In this document: one piece after another, positions 1 to 7,795 of the stretch
Layout of the letters: each line of letters begins with the position of its first letter
Numbering within the stretch: the stretch's first letter is position 1
Source of the DNA: Bacteroidota bacterium
GTDB lineage: Bacteria; Bacteroidota; Bacteroidia; Bacteroidales; Bacteroidaceae
Length of the DNA stretch: 49,118 nucleotides
Direction of reading: 5' to 3'
Assembly: GCA_023426145.1 (NCBI GenBank)
Contig: JAFABG010000032.1
Span: forward strand, 1-49,118
The notes under the pieces: model-generated
What the model saw: only the letters and a program-made list of their open reading frames with translations
Databases searched by the model: none
Told to the model about the DNA's origin: nothing
Translations under genes and position numbers: made by a program

Positions 1-2
1 GA

Positions 3-188
3 AACATTTGCTCCAAAATAAAGGCGTATGATTACTGTTTTTTATCATTTTTATCCCAGTTTACTCATAAACAAGGTAAATATGACTTAAAAATGGCTTT
101 CAAAAAACAACTAGTTACGAGTTGTAAGCAAGCTATTTGGGGAGAAATACTGGGTGGCAATGCTCCGAATTATGCAAAAAAAGCGTAG
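3..188 (+). CDS. C-terminal fragment of an unrecognised protein, cut by the window edge
   Basis: A reading frame is open from the first bases to a TAG at 186-188, giving the last 61 residues of a protein whose start lies outside the window. The end is lysine-rich (it finishes NAPNYAKKA) and contains two cysteines spaced well apart. An in-frame ATG at 93 could in principle start a 31-residue peptide, but the open frame before it favours a fragment. I do not recognise the family. In AT-rich DNA a 61-codon open frame can arise by chance, so reality as a gene is only moderately supported. Confidence 0.4.
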   Translation, partial: NICSKIKAYDYCFLSFLSQFTHKQGKYDLKMAFKKQLVTSCKQAIWGEILGGNAPNYAKKA

Positions 189-428
189 AATAAGAGAAAT
201 TAGAAAAATGAATAATTTATTTCAAAACGAAATAGACCTATCGGCATGCCTATTTAAGAGATACGATTCTAGAAAAATAACAATCATTGATTGTTAAATT
301 TTCGCTTTAAATATGGAAGTATAGTAGTGGATTTTAAGAATGGGTCTTAAGGAATAAAATAAGGGTATATACTTAACTACTACACAGTAAAAGTATATAC
401 CCTTATAAAAATATAACAACTTGTCTCT
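189..428. other. Intergenic stretch with a 29-codon ORF and a hairpin
   Basis: Between the left-edge fragment and holA there is no recognisable gene. An ATG at 208 opens a 29-codon frame ending at 297, with nothing familiar in it. The only clear structure is the inverted repeat at 361-404. Confidence 0.5.
361..404 (-). terminator. Perfect 14-bp inverted repeat downstream of holA
   Basis: The arms at 361-374 and 391-404 are exact reverse complements with a 16-nt loop. It lies 25 bp past the holA stop codon. The stem is AT-rich apart from a GGG/CCC block and lacks a long T run, so a terminator or mRNA 3' end is the likely role but not certain. Confidence 0.55.
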
Positions 429-1448
429 TTAATGCAAAATTTTAAACACTAATTCCCGAAGGATATCGCCGTCAGACATTGTACTATTCTTCACTCCTTT
501 TGATTTTGCATCAGCATATCGTATTTCACCAACAATTTGCATAGTCTTAACTCCACTATATTTACGCATTGCAACTGCATAATCACGAGCCTGCCATGAA
601 GTTCTTAAGCCTAACATATTGGCTATTCCTTGTTCTGATTTATCCGGTGCATAATACGCTAGCATCAGATTAGAATAAAAACTAAATAGCAATGATAATG
701 TCATTTGAATTGGATTAGTTTTAGGATTTTCTTCAAAGTATTTTATTATTTTATTAGCTTTAAGAATATCCATTTCAACAAGAGCACTTCTTAATTCAAA
801 GTTATTATAATCTTTGCTTATACCGATATTTTTTTCGATTTGCTCAGGAGTAACACGCTTAATTCCTGTAGGTAAAGTGATAATTAGTTTTTCCAATTCA
901 CCAGTCAATCGACTTAAATCCGAACCTATAAAATCAGCTAACATAAGTGATGCTTTAGGTTCAATATCTACCCCTTTGCGCTTCAAGTAAGAAGCTATAA
1001 AACCAGGAAGTTGAGCATCTTTTATTTTTTTTGATTCAAATAAGACACCGTATTTTTCAATTTCAGCAGCAAGTTTCTTCCTTCTATCTAAAGTCCCATG
1101 CTTATGACATATCACCAAAATCGTGGAATTAAGCGGCTTCTGAAGGTAGTACGCTAACTCTTCAATATTACGAACTACTTGCGCTTCTTTAACTACCACT
1201 ACTTGATACTCTGACATCATGGGATAACGCTTTGCAGCATTTATTATTGTTGAGACATCCACATCAGCACCGTACATCACAGACAAGTTAAATTCTTTTT
1301 CTGTTTCGTTCAATACATCATTTATTATGTAGTCAGTTATCAGATCTATATAATACGATTCTTCCCCCATCAAATAGTAGATGGGACGATAGTGTTTTGC
1401 TCTTAATTCTCTGAGAATATCATCACATGTCAGCTCTTGTTTTGCCAT
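429..1448 (-). CDS. holA: DNA polymerase III subunit delta
   Basis: The 339-residue product matches the delta subunit of the replicative clamp loader in length and layout. Delta opens the beta sliding clamp and is part of the pentameric loader complex. The N-terminal part has the delta-type GEESYYID stretch (about residues 28-35) where true ATPases carry a P-loop, so it should not hydrolyse ATP itself. Around residues 174-188 is the characteristic GSDLSRLTGELEKLI helix, and the C-terminal third is the helical collar domain. It starts 24 bp after amn ends on the same strand, so the two genes are probably cotranscribed, amn first. The function is a family assignment; nothing looks abnormal. Confidence 0.93.
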   Translation of the reverse strand: MAKQELTCDDILRELRAKHYRPIYYLMGEESYYIDLITDYIINDVLNETEKEFNLSVMYGADVDVSTIINAAKRYPMMSEYQVVVVKEAQVVRNIEELAYYLQKPLNSTILVICHKHGTLDRRKKLAAEIEKYGVLFESKKIKDAQLPGFIASYLKRKGVDIEPKASLMLADFIGSDLSRLTGELEKLIITLPTGIKRVTPEQIEKNIGISKDYNNFELRSALVEMDILKANKIIKYFEENPKTNPIQMTLSLLFSFYSNLMLAYYAPDKSEQGIANMLGLRTSWQARDYAVAMRKYSGVKTMQIVGEIRYADAKSKGVKNSTMSDGDILRELVFKILH

Positions 1449-1472
1449 ATATTTCGATAGAAAGACTAGTAA

Positions 1473-2249
1473 TTACCAGTCGAATTTCAAATGTTTTACA
1501 GTTTTCTTTGCCTCAATAATCATTCGCAATGAAGCTATTCCAATCTCAACATGCTCTTCGACGTAGTTCTTCGTAACAAGATTGTCACTTTTATCAGTTT
1601 TAACTCCATCTGGGGTCATTGGTTGATCAGAAACCAATAATAATGCCCCAGTGGGAATATGATTGGCAAAACCACAACTAAACAATGTAGCGGTTTCCAT
1701 ATCGACAGCCATTGCTCGTGTTTTTTTTAAATATTCTTTGAAATCTTCATCATGTTCCCATATACGACGGTTAGTTGTATAGACAGTGCCCGTCCAATAA
1801 TCACGCCCATAGTCACGTATAGATGAAGAAACAGCACGCTGCAACATAAATGCGGGCAACGCAGGTACTTCTGGCGGAAAATAATCATTCGATGTACCCT
1901 CACCTCGAATGGCAGCTATTGGCAGAATTAGGTCACCAAGCTGATTTTTTTTATCAATACCACCGCACTTACCTAAAAAGAGACAAGCTTTTGGATGAAT
2001 AGCACCTAACAAATCCATAATAATTGCAGCATTAGGACTCCCCATACCAAAGTTTATCATTGTAATCCCCTCAGCAGTTGCGGAAATCATATTGGCATCT
2101 TTTCCTAAAATAGGGACACCAAATTGATTAGCAAAAATTTCGACATACTTATTGAAGTTAGTCAGCAGAATATACTCTCCAAAATCTTCCAGGTCACGTT
2201 TTGTATAACGGGGTAACCAATTTGCTACGATTTCTTCTTTCGTTTTCAT
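1473..2249 (-). CDS. amn: AMP nucleosidase, short Bacteroidetes form
   Basis: This 258-residue protein is a nucleoside phosphorylase-fold enzyme that should hydrolyse AMP to adenine and ribose 5-phosphate. Signatures include LFLGKCGGID (90-99), the DMETAT motif of the family (183-188), and SDQPM with the likely catalytic Asp208. It lacks the extra N-terminal domain of the roughly 480-residue enterobacterial Amn, as is usual in Bacteroidetes. A -7-like box lies upstream at 2301-2308 on the minus strand. Specificity for AMP rather than another purine nucleoside is inferred from overall similarity. It heads a probable two-gene operon with holA. Confidence 0.88.
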   Translation of the reverse strand: MKTKEEIVANWLPRYTKRDLEDFGEYILLTNFNKYVEIFANQFGVPILGKDANMISATAEGITMINFGMGSPNAAIIMDLLGAIHPKACLFLGKCGGIDKKNQLGDLILPIAAIRGEGTSNDYFPPEVPALPAFMLQRAVSSSIRDYGRDYWTGTVYTTNRRIWEHDEDFKEYLKKTRAMAVDMETATLFSCGFANHIPTGALLLVSDQPMTPDGVKTDKSDNLVTKNYVEEHVEIGIASLRMIIEAKKTVKHLKFDW

Positions 2250-2259
2250 AATTATCTAT

Positions 2260-2308
2260 TAAATTTGTGGTTCCAATCATAGAAACCGTTATTTAACTTA
2301 CAAAAATA
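2260..2308. promoter_or_regulatory. Divergent -7 boxes between amn and the HSDR_N gene
   Basis: The plus strand carries TAAATTTG at 2260-2267, about 45 bp before the ATG at 2313. The minus strand carries TATTTTTG at 2308-2301, about 50 bp before the amn ATG. Both fit the Bacteroides TAnnTTTG -7 consensus. I see no convincing -33 box for either. Confidence 0.45.
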
Positions 2309-2312
2309 ATAA

Positions 2313-2762
2313 ATGTTATCGTTAAACCTACCACCATTCGAAACTAAAATAGATGTACGAAACGGAAAAAATGTAATTTTTGACATAATTCGTAAACGAT
2401 ATGTCACACTCACTCCAGAAGAATGGGTTCGTCAGCACTTTGTTCATTTTCTTACCAAATACAAAGGATACCCTGTTACCCTACTTGCTAACGAGGTAAT
2501 GATCAAACTAAATGGTACCACTAAAAGATGCGATACAGTACTTTACAGAAGAGACCTTTCGGCAAGAATGATTGTAGAGTATAAAGCTCCTCATATTGAG
2601 ATCACACAAACAGTTTTCGATCAAATTACTCGCTATAATATGACATTAAAAGTGGATTATTTGATAGTAACGAATGGGATTCAGCATTATTGCTGTCGTA
2701 TAGATTACCAACATCTAAGCTACACTTTCCTTCAAGAAATTCCCGATTATGATACTTTATAA
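2313..2762 (+). CDS. Solitary HsdR N-terminal-domain (HSDR_N) nuclease-like protein
   Basis: The 149-residue product resembles the N-terminal endonuclease domain of type I restriction HsdR subunits, without helicase domains. It keeps a PD-(D/E)XK arrangement: Asp74, then Glu89-Tyr-Lys91, with QITRYN (104-109) downstream where these nucleases often carry a conserved Gln and Tyr. No hsdM, hsdS or methylase gene is nearby, so this is not a restriction-modification locus as it stands. It is a free-standing gene, divergent from amn and convergent with the zinc-ribbon gene. DNA or RNA cleavage is inferred from the fold; the substrate is unknown. Short HSDR_N proteins are widespread in Bacteroidetes. 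Confidence 0.75.
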   Translation: MLSLNLPPFETKIDVRNGKNVIFDIIRKRYVTLTPEEWVRQHFVHFLTKYKGYPVTLLANEVMIKLNGTTKRCDTVLYRRDLSARMIVEYKAPHIEITQTVFDQITRYNMTLKVDYLIVTNGIQHYCCRIDYQHLSYTFLQEIPDYDTL

Positions 2763-2792
2763 AACAAGGCTAACATGAAATTTCTATTAGTC

Positions 2793-2851
2793 AACTGTCG
2801 TAATATATAAAAACCCCGCTTTTGGCGGGGTTTTTATATATTACGACAGTT
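2793..2851. terminator. 27-bp perfect bidirectional terminator hairpin
   Basis: The arms at 2793-2819 and 2825-2851 are exact reverse complements across 27 bp with a 5-nt loop. A GC-rich core (ACCCCGC/GCGGGGT) is flanked by A and T runs, so it works as an intrinsic terminator in both directions. It sits between the convergent HSDR_N and zinc-ribbon genes and ends 8 bp before the latter's stop codon. Confidence 0.92.
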
Positions 2852-2859
2852 ACAAAATT

Positions 2860-3687
2860 TTATTCAGCAGATTTTCTTCTAATCGCTCTTTTTGTTGTAG
2901 TTGGCGCTTCTTCAACTTTGGCTTCGATCTCCACACCTGCCAACTCTGGGTCAATCATTATTCTCCCACAATATTCGCAAACAATAACTTTCTTACGAGA
3001 ACGAATATCTAGTTGTCTCTGAGGAGGAATTTTATTAAAACAACCTCCACAAGCATCACGCTGCACATAAACAATTCCTAATCCATTGCGTGAATTCTTC
3101 CGAATGCGTTTGAAAGATTGCAGCAGACGAGGCTCTATTTTAGTTTCAAGGTCTTTAGCTTTATCTCTCAATTTTTCTTCTTCTTGCTTAGTTTCAGAAA
3201 TGATTTCATCCAATTCACTCTTCTTCTGCTCAAGATCTTTTTGTCTTTCACTAAGAACTTGCTCATTTTTTATCACTTCTGCTTCTTTTTCTTCGCGGTC
3301 AGCAGTAAATTCTTTAATTCTTTTTTCACACAGCTCAATTTCAAGACTTTGAAATTCAATTTCTTTCGTCAAAAAATCATATTCACGATTATTACGAACA
3401 TTATCCTGTTGTGATTTATATTTTTCTACTGAAGCTTTTGCCGCTTCAATTTCAACTTTTTTGCCCGCTATTGCTGTTCTAAGCTCATCAACTTCAGATT
3501 TAATCTTGTCTATACGGGTGCTTAAACCAGCAATTTCATCTTCAAGGTCTTGCACTTCCAATGGGAGTTCACCTCTTAATGTCTTGATTTCATCAATCTT
3601 AGACAACATAGTTTGAAGTTGAAACAGTGTTTTTACCTTCTGTTCTACCGTCAACTCATTCGGATCTTTTTTTGCTTCTCTAGCCAT
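2860..3687 (-). CDS. Coiled-coil protein with C-terminal C4 zinc ribbon
   Basis: The 275-residue protein has a long, charged, Glu/Lys-rich coiled coil (about residues 30-185). A C4 zinc ribbon follows with ligands at Cys213, Cys216, Cys237 and Cys240 (CGGC ... CEYC). This matches the zf-RING_7/DUF164-type family, whose members are proposed to bind nucleic acid but whose precise role is not established. The C-terminal tail is basic. The gene starts 5 bp after the Nif3 gene ends; this zinc-ribbon/Nif3 pairing is a recurrent neighbourhood in bacteria and suggests a shared process. It ends at the strong bidirectional hairpin at 2793-2851. Confidence 0.85.
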   Translation of the reverse strand: MAREAKKDPNELTVEQKVKTLFQLQTMLSKIDEIKTLRGELPLEVQDLEDEIAGLSTRIDKIKSEVDELRTAIAGKKVEIEAAKASVEKYKSQQDNVRNNREYDFLTKEIEFQSLEIELCEKRIKEFTADREEKEAEVIKNEQVLSERQKDLEQKKSELDEIISETKQEEEKLRDKAKDLETKIEPRLLQSFKRIRKNSRNGLGIVYVQRDACGGCFNKIPPQRQLDIRSRKKVIVCEYCGRIMIDPELAGVEIEAKVEEAPTTTKRAIRRKSAE

Positions 3688-3692
3688 TTTAC

Positions 3693-4787
3693 TTACAAAT
3701 ATTTTATGGGATTCGTATTTATTTTACTCAATTGAAGTGCAAAATTAGGAAATAGATCCCTGATTATGGAATAAAAAATTTCTTTAGTATACTGTTCACT
3801 TTCATAATGACCTATTTCAGTCACTAGAATTTCTTCGTCGTGTCCAAAATAGTCGTGATATTTAATTTCACCGGTAATAAAAACATCAGCACCTGACTTA
3901 ATCGCTTGGGGAAGCAAAAATGCTCCTGCCCCTCCACACAACGCAACTTTTTGGATTTCTCTGCCAGATAGTTTGTTGTAACGAAGACACCCTACCTCAA
4001 ACGTTTTCTTAATTCGTCTAAGAAAATCTAACTCCGTTTCGGACTCCACTAATTCACCAACAAGCCCCGCTCCTATGGTTTCCCACTCATTTTGCAGTGG
4101 GTATATATCAAATGCAGGCTCTTCATAAGGATGTGCTGACAACAGTGATTTAATAGCTTCAGTCTTCTTGAATAGCGGCACAATTGTTTCTATTCGAACT
4201 TCTCCTTCACGATGAAGTTCTCCAATTTTTCCACAAAATGGATTGGCCCCATCTTTGGCACAAAAAGTACCTTCACCTTCAATACTATAACTGCATGAGT
4301 CGTAGTTACCAATGCTGCCGCATCCTACTGCAAAAAGTGCATTTCTTACACTATCAGCTTGAGCAAAAGGGACAAATGTGACAAGTTTAACGAGACTGTT
4401 TTCCTTAGGTTCAAGTATTTTCAAGTTACCCAATCCTATTTTTTCTGCTATCTTATAGTTTACTCCTCCAAAAGCGTTATCGAGGTTAGTGTGAGCTGCA
4501 TAAATTACTATATCATTTTTTATAGCCTTTAATATACAACGTTCCACATAAGTATTGCCTGTTATGGATTTAAAACCTTTAAATATCAAAGGATGATGCG
4601 CAATTACAAGATTATAACCCAAAGCGATAGCTTCGTCAAGCACTGCTTCAGTTACGTCAAGACACAACAAAGCCCCTGTTGCTTCCGCATCTGTCAATCC
4701 TATTTGCAAACCGGCATTATCAAAACCGTCTTGCAATGGCAGAGGCGCGAATCTTTCAAGGGCGCTTACTATTTCCTTAATTTTCAT
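3693..4787 (-). CDS. Nif3-like dinuclear metal-centre protein
   Basis: The 364-residue protein belongs to the Nif3/YbgI family, often annotated as GTP cyclohydrolase I type 2 homologue. Metal ligands are visible: His64-His65 in AHHPLIF, His99 and Asp103 in AHTNLD, and a C-terminal cluster (GHYESE) near residues 325-330. Length and layout fit the long subfamily with an inserted PII/CutA-like domain between the two metal-binding halves. The family forms toroidal hexamers; the physiological reaction is unsettled. It precedes the zinc-ribbon gene by 5 bp and is probably cotranscribed with it. A TATATTTG -7-like box at 4816-4809 lies upstream on the minus strand. Confidence 0.88.
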   Translation of the reverse strand: MKIKEIVSALERFAPLPLQDGFDNAGLQIGLTDAEATGALLCLDVTEAVLDEAIALGYNLVIAHHPLIFKGFKSITGNTYVERCILKAIKNDIVIYAAHTNLDNAFGGVNYKIAEKIGLGNLKILEPKENSLVKLVTFVPFAQADSVRNALFAVGCGSIGNYDSCSYSIEGEGTFCAKDGANPFCGKIGELHREGEVRIETIVPLFKKTEAIKSLLSAHPYEEPAFDIYPLQNEWETIGAGLVGELVESETELDFLRRIKKTFEVGCLRYNKLSGREIQKVALCGGAGAFLLPQAIKSGADVFITGEIKYHDYFGHDEEILVTEIGHYESEQYTKEIFYSIIRDLFPNFALQLSKINTNPIKYL

Positions 4788-5039
4788 TATTTAGAGAAAA
4801 TTTGGATGCAAATATAATGATTTTAATAGGAAAAGAGCCCATTTGTTCTTTTTTTTTAGTTATTTTATCGTATAGCAATCACTTAGGCAATGTTGAAACA
4901 GCTATATCATGCTGTATATCAACTATTCTAATCTTCTTATTAATAAATTTAGAACTCATAACAAAGGATATTAGAAAACTGCTATATATCTCCATTTGTC
5001 TGTAAAAAAAAGAATCCCCTTGCAATAAAAAAGAGCTTT

Positions 5040-5318
5040 TTATTTGTAATTCTTCAACTGCACCTTATTCTTCAAGGCGTATTTCTCATCAACAACCTTA
5101 TTTGTAGGAAAGAAAGTAAAGATAAGACGCCACTCTCCTTCCCTATAAATAAATTTTCTTCCGTTCGCTCCATGGAGGATTGCTTGATATTTTCCCCACA
5201 AAAAAGATTCTATATGTTTTGGCATTTCAACCCCTATAACAGAAAATTCTACGGTGATGAAGAAGTGTGGTATTTTCTGTTCTGAAATTTGTTGAAATAT
5301 TAGATCAATAGTATTCAT
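5040..5318 (-). CDS. Small unknown protein at the end of the fetAB operon
   Basis: The 92-residue product has no motif I recognise. It has no obvious signal peptide or membrane segment, is rich in Phe, Ile and Lys, and ends in a basic tail. Its ATG overlaps the fetB stop codon in an ATGA arrangement, which suggests translational coupling and argues that it is a genuine third gene of the operon. A role connected with the exporter is inferred from position only. Confidence 0.6.
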   Translation of the reverse strand: MNTIDLIFQQISEQKIPHFFITVEFSVIGVEMPKHIESFLWGKYQAILHGANGRKFIYREGEWRLIFTFFPTNKVVDEKYALKNKVQLKNYK

Positions 5319-6109
5319 TTTTTTGTTTCCTTTGTTACATCCAATAGCTTCCCGTAACCGTCAAAAGACTTCCTTGAAGCAAGTGAGATAGTAATCATCA
5401 ATGATAGCATCGAAGCTGTAAAAGTGATTACCATAATCATCATTTGGTATTTTATTGCCACATTGGGACTAGTTCCTCCTAAGATCTGTCCAATCATTGT
5501 GCCTGGAAAAGCCACAAGCCCCATCACAGCAATATTTGCAATTAAAGGACTAAATGATTTAATTAAAGACTGTTTTATAAAAGGAGCTTGGGCTTCTTGT
5601 CTTGTAGCTCCATTACCTAATAAATAAAGATATAGCTGCTGCTCGCGTTTTAATCCACTATAATACGTATTTAATGCTATTACATTACTTGAAAGCATAT
5701 TTCCCATTAAAATACCAAAAACCGGAATAAAATATTGAGCGCTAAAAACATTATCTAGTTGAAGTACAATGCCAACAAAATATAAACCAACTACGGCAAC
5801 GCTGCAAAGAAAACCTATAGATATAGGAATTAATAAAATTCTGCGTTTTAGCTGAGTACGGACTAACGCTGTTTGCCCAGCCACAAACACCATAATAATG
5901 ACCCAAAGAAAATTAATCCAAGGATTATTCCACTGAAACAAATATTTCAGATATATGCCAATAAAAAACAACTGAATTATCATTCGAATCGTTCCTATTA
6001 TAGCTGGTTTTAATAGACCTGTCTTAAATTTCCAAAGATAAAAAAATGGAATAGCAAGGAGTAGTAAGCCTATAAATAGATTAAAATATGATATATCAAT
6101 TGTACCCAC
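5315..6109 (-). CDS. fetB: FetB-type (UPF0014/YbbM) ABC exporter membrane subunit
   Basis: The 264-residue integral membrane protein has about seven hydrophobic segments. It carries the family hallmark region around residues 168-212, with a charged coupling stretch (GATRQEA) followed by SFSPLIANIAVMGLVAFPG and MIGQILGG. In E. coli, FetAB (YbbL/YbbM) is a putative iron exporter contributing to oxidative stress resistance. The annotated start is a GTG at 6109, 30 bp after fetA; no in-frame ATG lies close upstream. The gene pairs with fetA and overlaps the downstream small gene. The transported substrate cannot be read from sequence. Confidence 0.85.
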   Translation of the reverse strand: MGTIDISYFNLFIGLLLLAIPFFYLWKFKTGLLKPAIIGTIRMIIQLFFIGIYLKYLFQWNNPWINFLWVIIMVFVAGQTALVRTQLKRRILLIPISIGFLCSVAVVGLYFVGIVLQLDNVFSAQYFIPVFGILMGNMLSSNVIALNTYYSGLKREQQLYLYLLGNGATRQEAQAPFIKQSLIKSFSPLIANIAVMGLVAFPGTMIGQILGGTSPNVAIKYQMMIMVITFTASMLSLMITISLASRKSFDGYGKLLDVTKETKK

Positions 6110-6139
6110 AATGTTTTCTTTATTATAATAGCAAATAAA

Positions 6140-6760
6140 CTACAATTCAATTATGTACTGACATCCGTTAGCAAAGTCTTTATCATGAGATACAGCTAAC
6201 ACAACAGCCCCTTTTCCAGCCTGTTTATGAAAAAAATCTAAAACTTTATCTCTTGATCCAGCATCTAGGGCCGACGTAGGTTCATCAATTATTATTAAAG
6301 GTTTATTGAGCATAGCAGCTACTGATAGCATAATTCGTTGGCGCTGTCCTCCAGAAATCTCATTCACTCTTTTAAAATATAATTCATGGTCCAATCCCAG
6401 TTCATCAAAATATTCGTAGAGTGTTTCTTTGGAGAAAGGAATTGATCTATTAATTTTTAAATCAAACGGAAGAGTTACCATTTCTTTCACCCATTCAAAA
6501 GGAAGAGATAACTCTTGCGGAATCCATGCTATCTTTCGGCGGATAATATCAACCGTTGTTTTATTTAATAAAGTATTTTCAATCTGTATAGTTCCTTCAT
6601 TTAGAGGAACAAATCCCATAACGGCATTCAACAGAGAAGTTTTTCCACAACCTGATTGCCCAACAATACAAGCCGTTTCACCACAATTCAGCTTTAGATT
6701 AAGGCCTGAAAAAAGCACTTCCGAGTTAAATGCAATACTAGCATTATTAATCTGTAACAT
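6140..6760 (-). CDS. fetA: FetA-type (YbbL) ABC transporter ATPase
   Basis: This compact 206-residue ABC ATPase has all the required motifs: Walker A GQSGCGKTS (34-42), signature ISGGQRQR (135-142), Walker B LIIIDEPTSALD (155-166), and the switch His192 in SHD. It should power the FetB permease encoded 30 bp downstream. The short length is typical of the YbbL branch. Two candidate -7 boxes lie upstream on the minus strand, TACTTTTG (6858-6851) and TAACTTTG (6893-6886). I see no iron- or redox-regulator site that I could name with confidence. Confidence 0.85.
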   Translation of the reverse strand: MLQINNASIAFNSEVLFSGLNLKLNCGETACIVGQSGCGKTSLLNAVMGFVPLNEGTIQIENTLLNKTTVDIIRRKIAWIPQELSLPFEWVKEMVTLPFDLKINRSIPFSKETLYEYFDELGLDHELYFKRVNEISGGQRQRIMLSVAAMLNKPLIIIDEPTSALDAGSRDKVLDFFHKQAGKGAVVLAVSHDKDFANGCQYIIEL

Positions 6761-6767
6761 CTATTAA

Positions 6768-7130
6768 TTCAAACGATTAGTCATAAACCTATTTTTTTGC
6801 AACTGAGATTTTGATATATTAAGATATTGATATTCAAAAAATCCAGTAATCAAAAGTATTTTTCAATTATTAATATAATTGGATACAAAGTTAATATTTA
6901 TCTTTAAAACAGGTTACCATCAATCAAATAGTTTTAATGAATTGCCCATTCAAATTTAAGTGTATTTCACTTTCAGCATTAATACCACACAGAATGAGCC
7001 AAACTTAATTGAGAAACTGTATGACTAACACTACAGTCTTTACCGTCATTATATCCATTTCTTTCATCATTTAGTTCAAAATTACTATTTTTCATTTATC
7101 TTTGTCTCACTAATTAATTCAAGAAACATA
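6768..7130. promoter_or_regulatory. Divergent intergenic region with promoters for fetA and the DUF2148 operon
   Basis: No gene is visible in these 363 bp. On the plus strand TATCTTTG at 7097-7104 is a good -7 box, 26 bp before the ATG at 7131. On the minus strand TAACTTTG (6893-6886) and TACTTTTG (6858-6851) are candidates for fetA. The rest is AT-rich without clear repeats. Confidence 0.55.
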
Positions 7131-7673
7131 ATGATACAAAACGAAAGAGATATTCGGCATGAGCACGTGTTGCAAGTTGCTCGTCAAATGATGACAGCTG
7201 CACGTACGGCTCCTAAAGGTAAAGGAATTGATATTATTGAAGTGGCTTTAATCACAGAAAAAGAGATTAGACAATTGTCTGAGACAATGATAGCTATGGT
7301 AGATGAACATGGCATGAAATTTTTCCTTCGTGATGCAGAGAACATCTTAAATGCTGAATGTGTTGTGTTAATTGGTACGCGTGAACAAAGCCAAGGCTTG
7401 AATTGCGGACATTGTGGGTTTGACACTTGTGCAGGAAGAACTAAAGACGTTCCTTGTGCATTAAATAGCATTGATGTAGGTATCGCTATAGGATCTGCTT
7501 GTGCTACAGCTGCAGATATGCGTGTAGATACGCGCGTGATGTTCTCTGCTGGCTTGGCTGCACAACGCTTAAACTGGTTAAAAAATTGCAAAATGGTAAT
7601 GGCTATTCCAGTAAGTGCATCCACTAAGAATCCGTTTTTTGATCGAAAATCTAAACAGGATGCTAAAGCATAG
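7131..7673 (+). CDS. DUF2148 ferredoxin-like protein
   Basis: The 180-residue protein fits the DUF2148 family. Its central cysteine cluster, Cys92-x2-Cys95-x4-Cys100-x8-Cys109 (NCGHCGFDTC ... VPC), looks like a 4Fe-4S site. It is followed by a hydrophobic, alanine-rich segment with Cys124, and the C-terminus is basic. The biochemical role of the family is unknown; an electron-transfer or iron-sulfur role is inferred from the cysteines. It is the first gene after the 7097-7104 promoter box. The agmatine-to-putrescine genes follow on the same strand without a clear terminator, so cotranscription is likely. Confidence 0.8.
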   Translation: MIQNERDIRHEHVLQVARQMMTAARTAPKGKGIDIIEVALITEKEIRQLSETMIAMVDEHGMKFFLRDAENILNAECVVLIGTREQSQGLNCGHCGFDTCAGRTKDVPCALNSIDVGIAIGSACATAADMRVDTRVMFSAGLAAQRLNWLKNCKMVMAIPVSASTKNPFFDRKSKQDAKA

Positions 7674-7795
7674 CATTTTATCGAACGAACCAATTTATAC
7701 TAATGACTAAATCGATTAATTAAATGGGGATAATGGTTGGACTTCCCAGCCCAAGTGGCTCGGAAAAAGATTTGCAGTTAAATTTTGGTAAAAAC

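Noticed and set aside
2313..2762. Type I restriction-modification system
   Set aside because: Only the HsdR N-terminal domain is present; no methylase, specificity or helicase gene occurs in the window.
3086..3414. Two overlapping plus-strand frames rich in Phe, Ser and Leu
   Set aside because: They are the complement of the Glu/Lys-rich coiled coil of the zinc-ribbon protein, which automatically gives Phe/Leu/Ser-rich open frames.
2860..3687. SMC-like or chromosome-partition protein suggested by the coiled coil
   Set aside because: There is no ATPase head, and the C-terminal C4 zinc ribbon identifies the zf-RING_7-type family.
4802..5005. A 67-codon hydrophobic plus-strand frame between nif3 and the small fetAB-linked gene
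   Set aside because: It overlaps the putative nif3 promoter, has no ribosome-binding or promoter signal of its own, and such AT-rich frames are expected by chance.
7184..7693. A 169-codon minus-strand frame opposite the DUF2148 gene
   Set aside because: The plus-strand frame has the conserved cysteine cluster and a promoter; the antisense frame has neither recognisable motifs nor a separate promoter.
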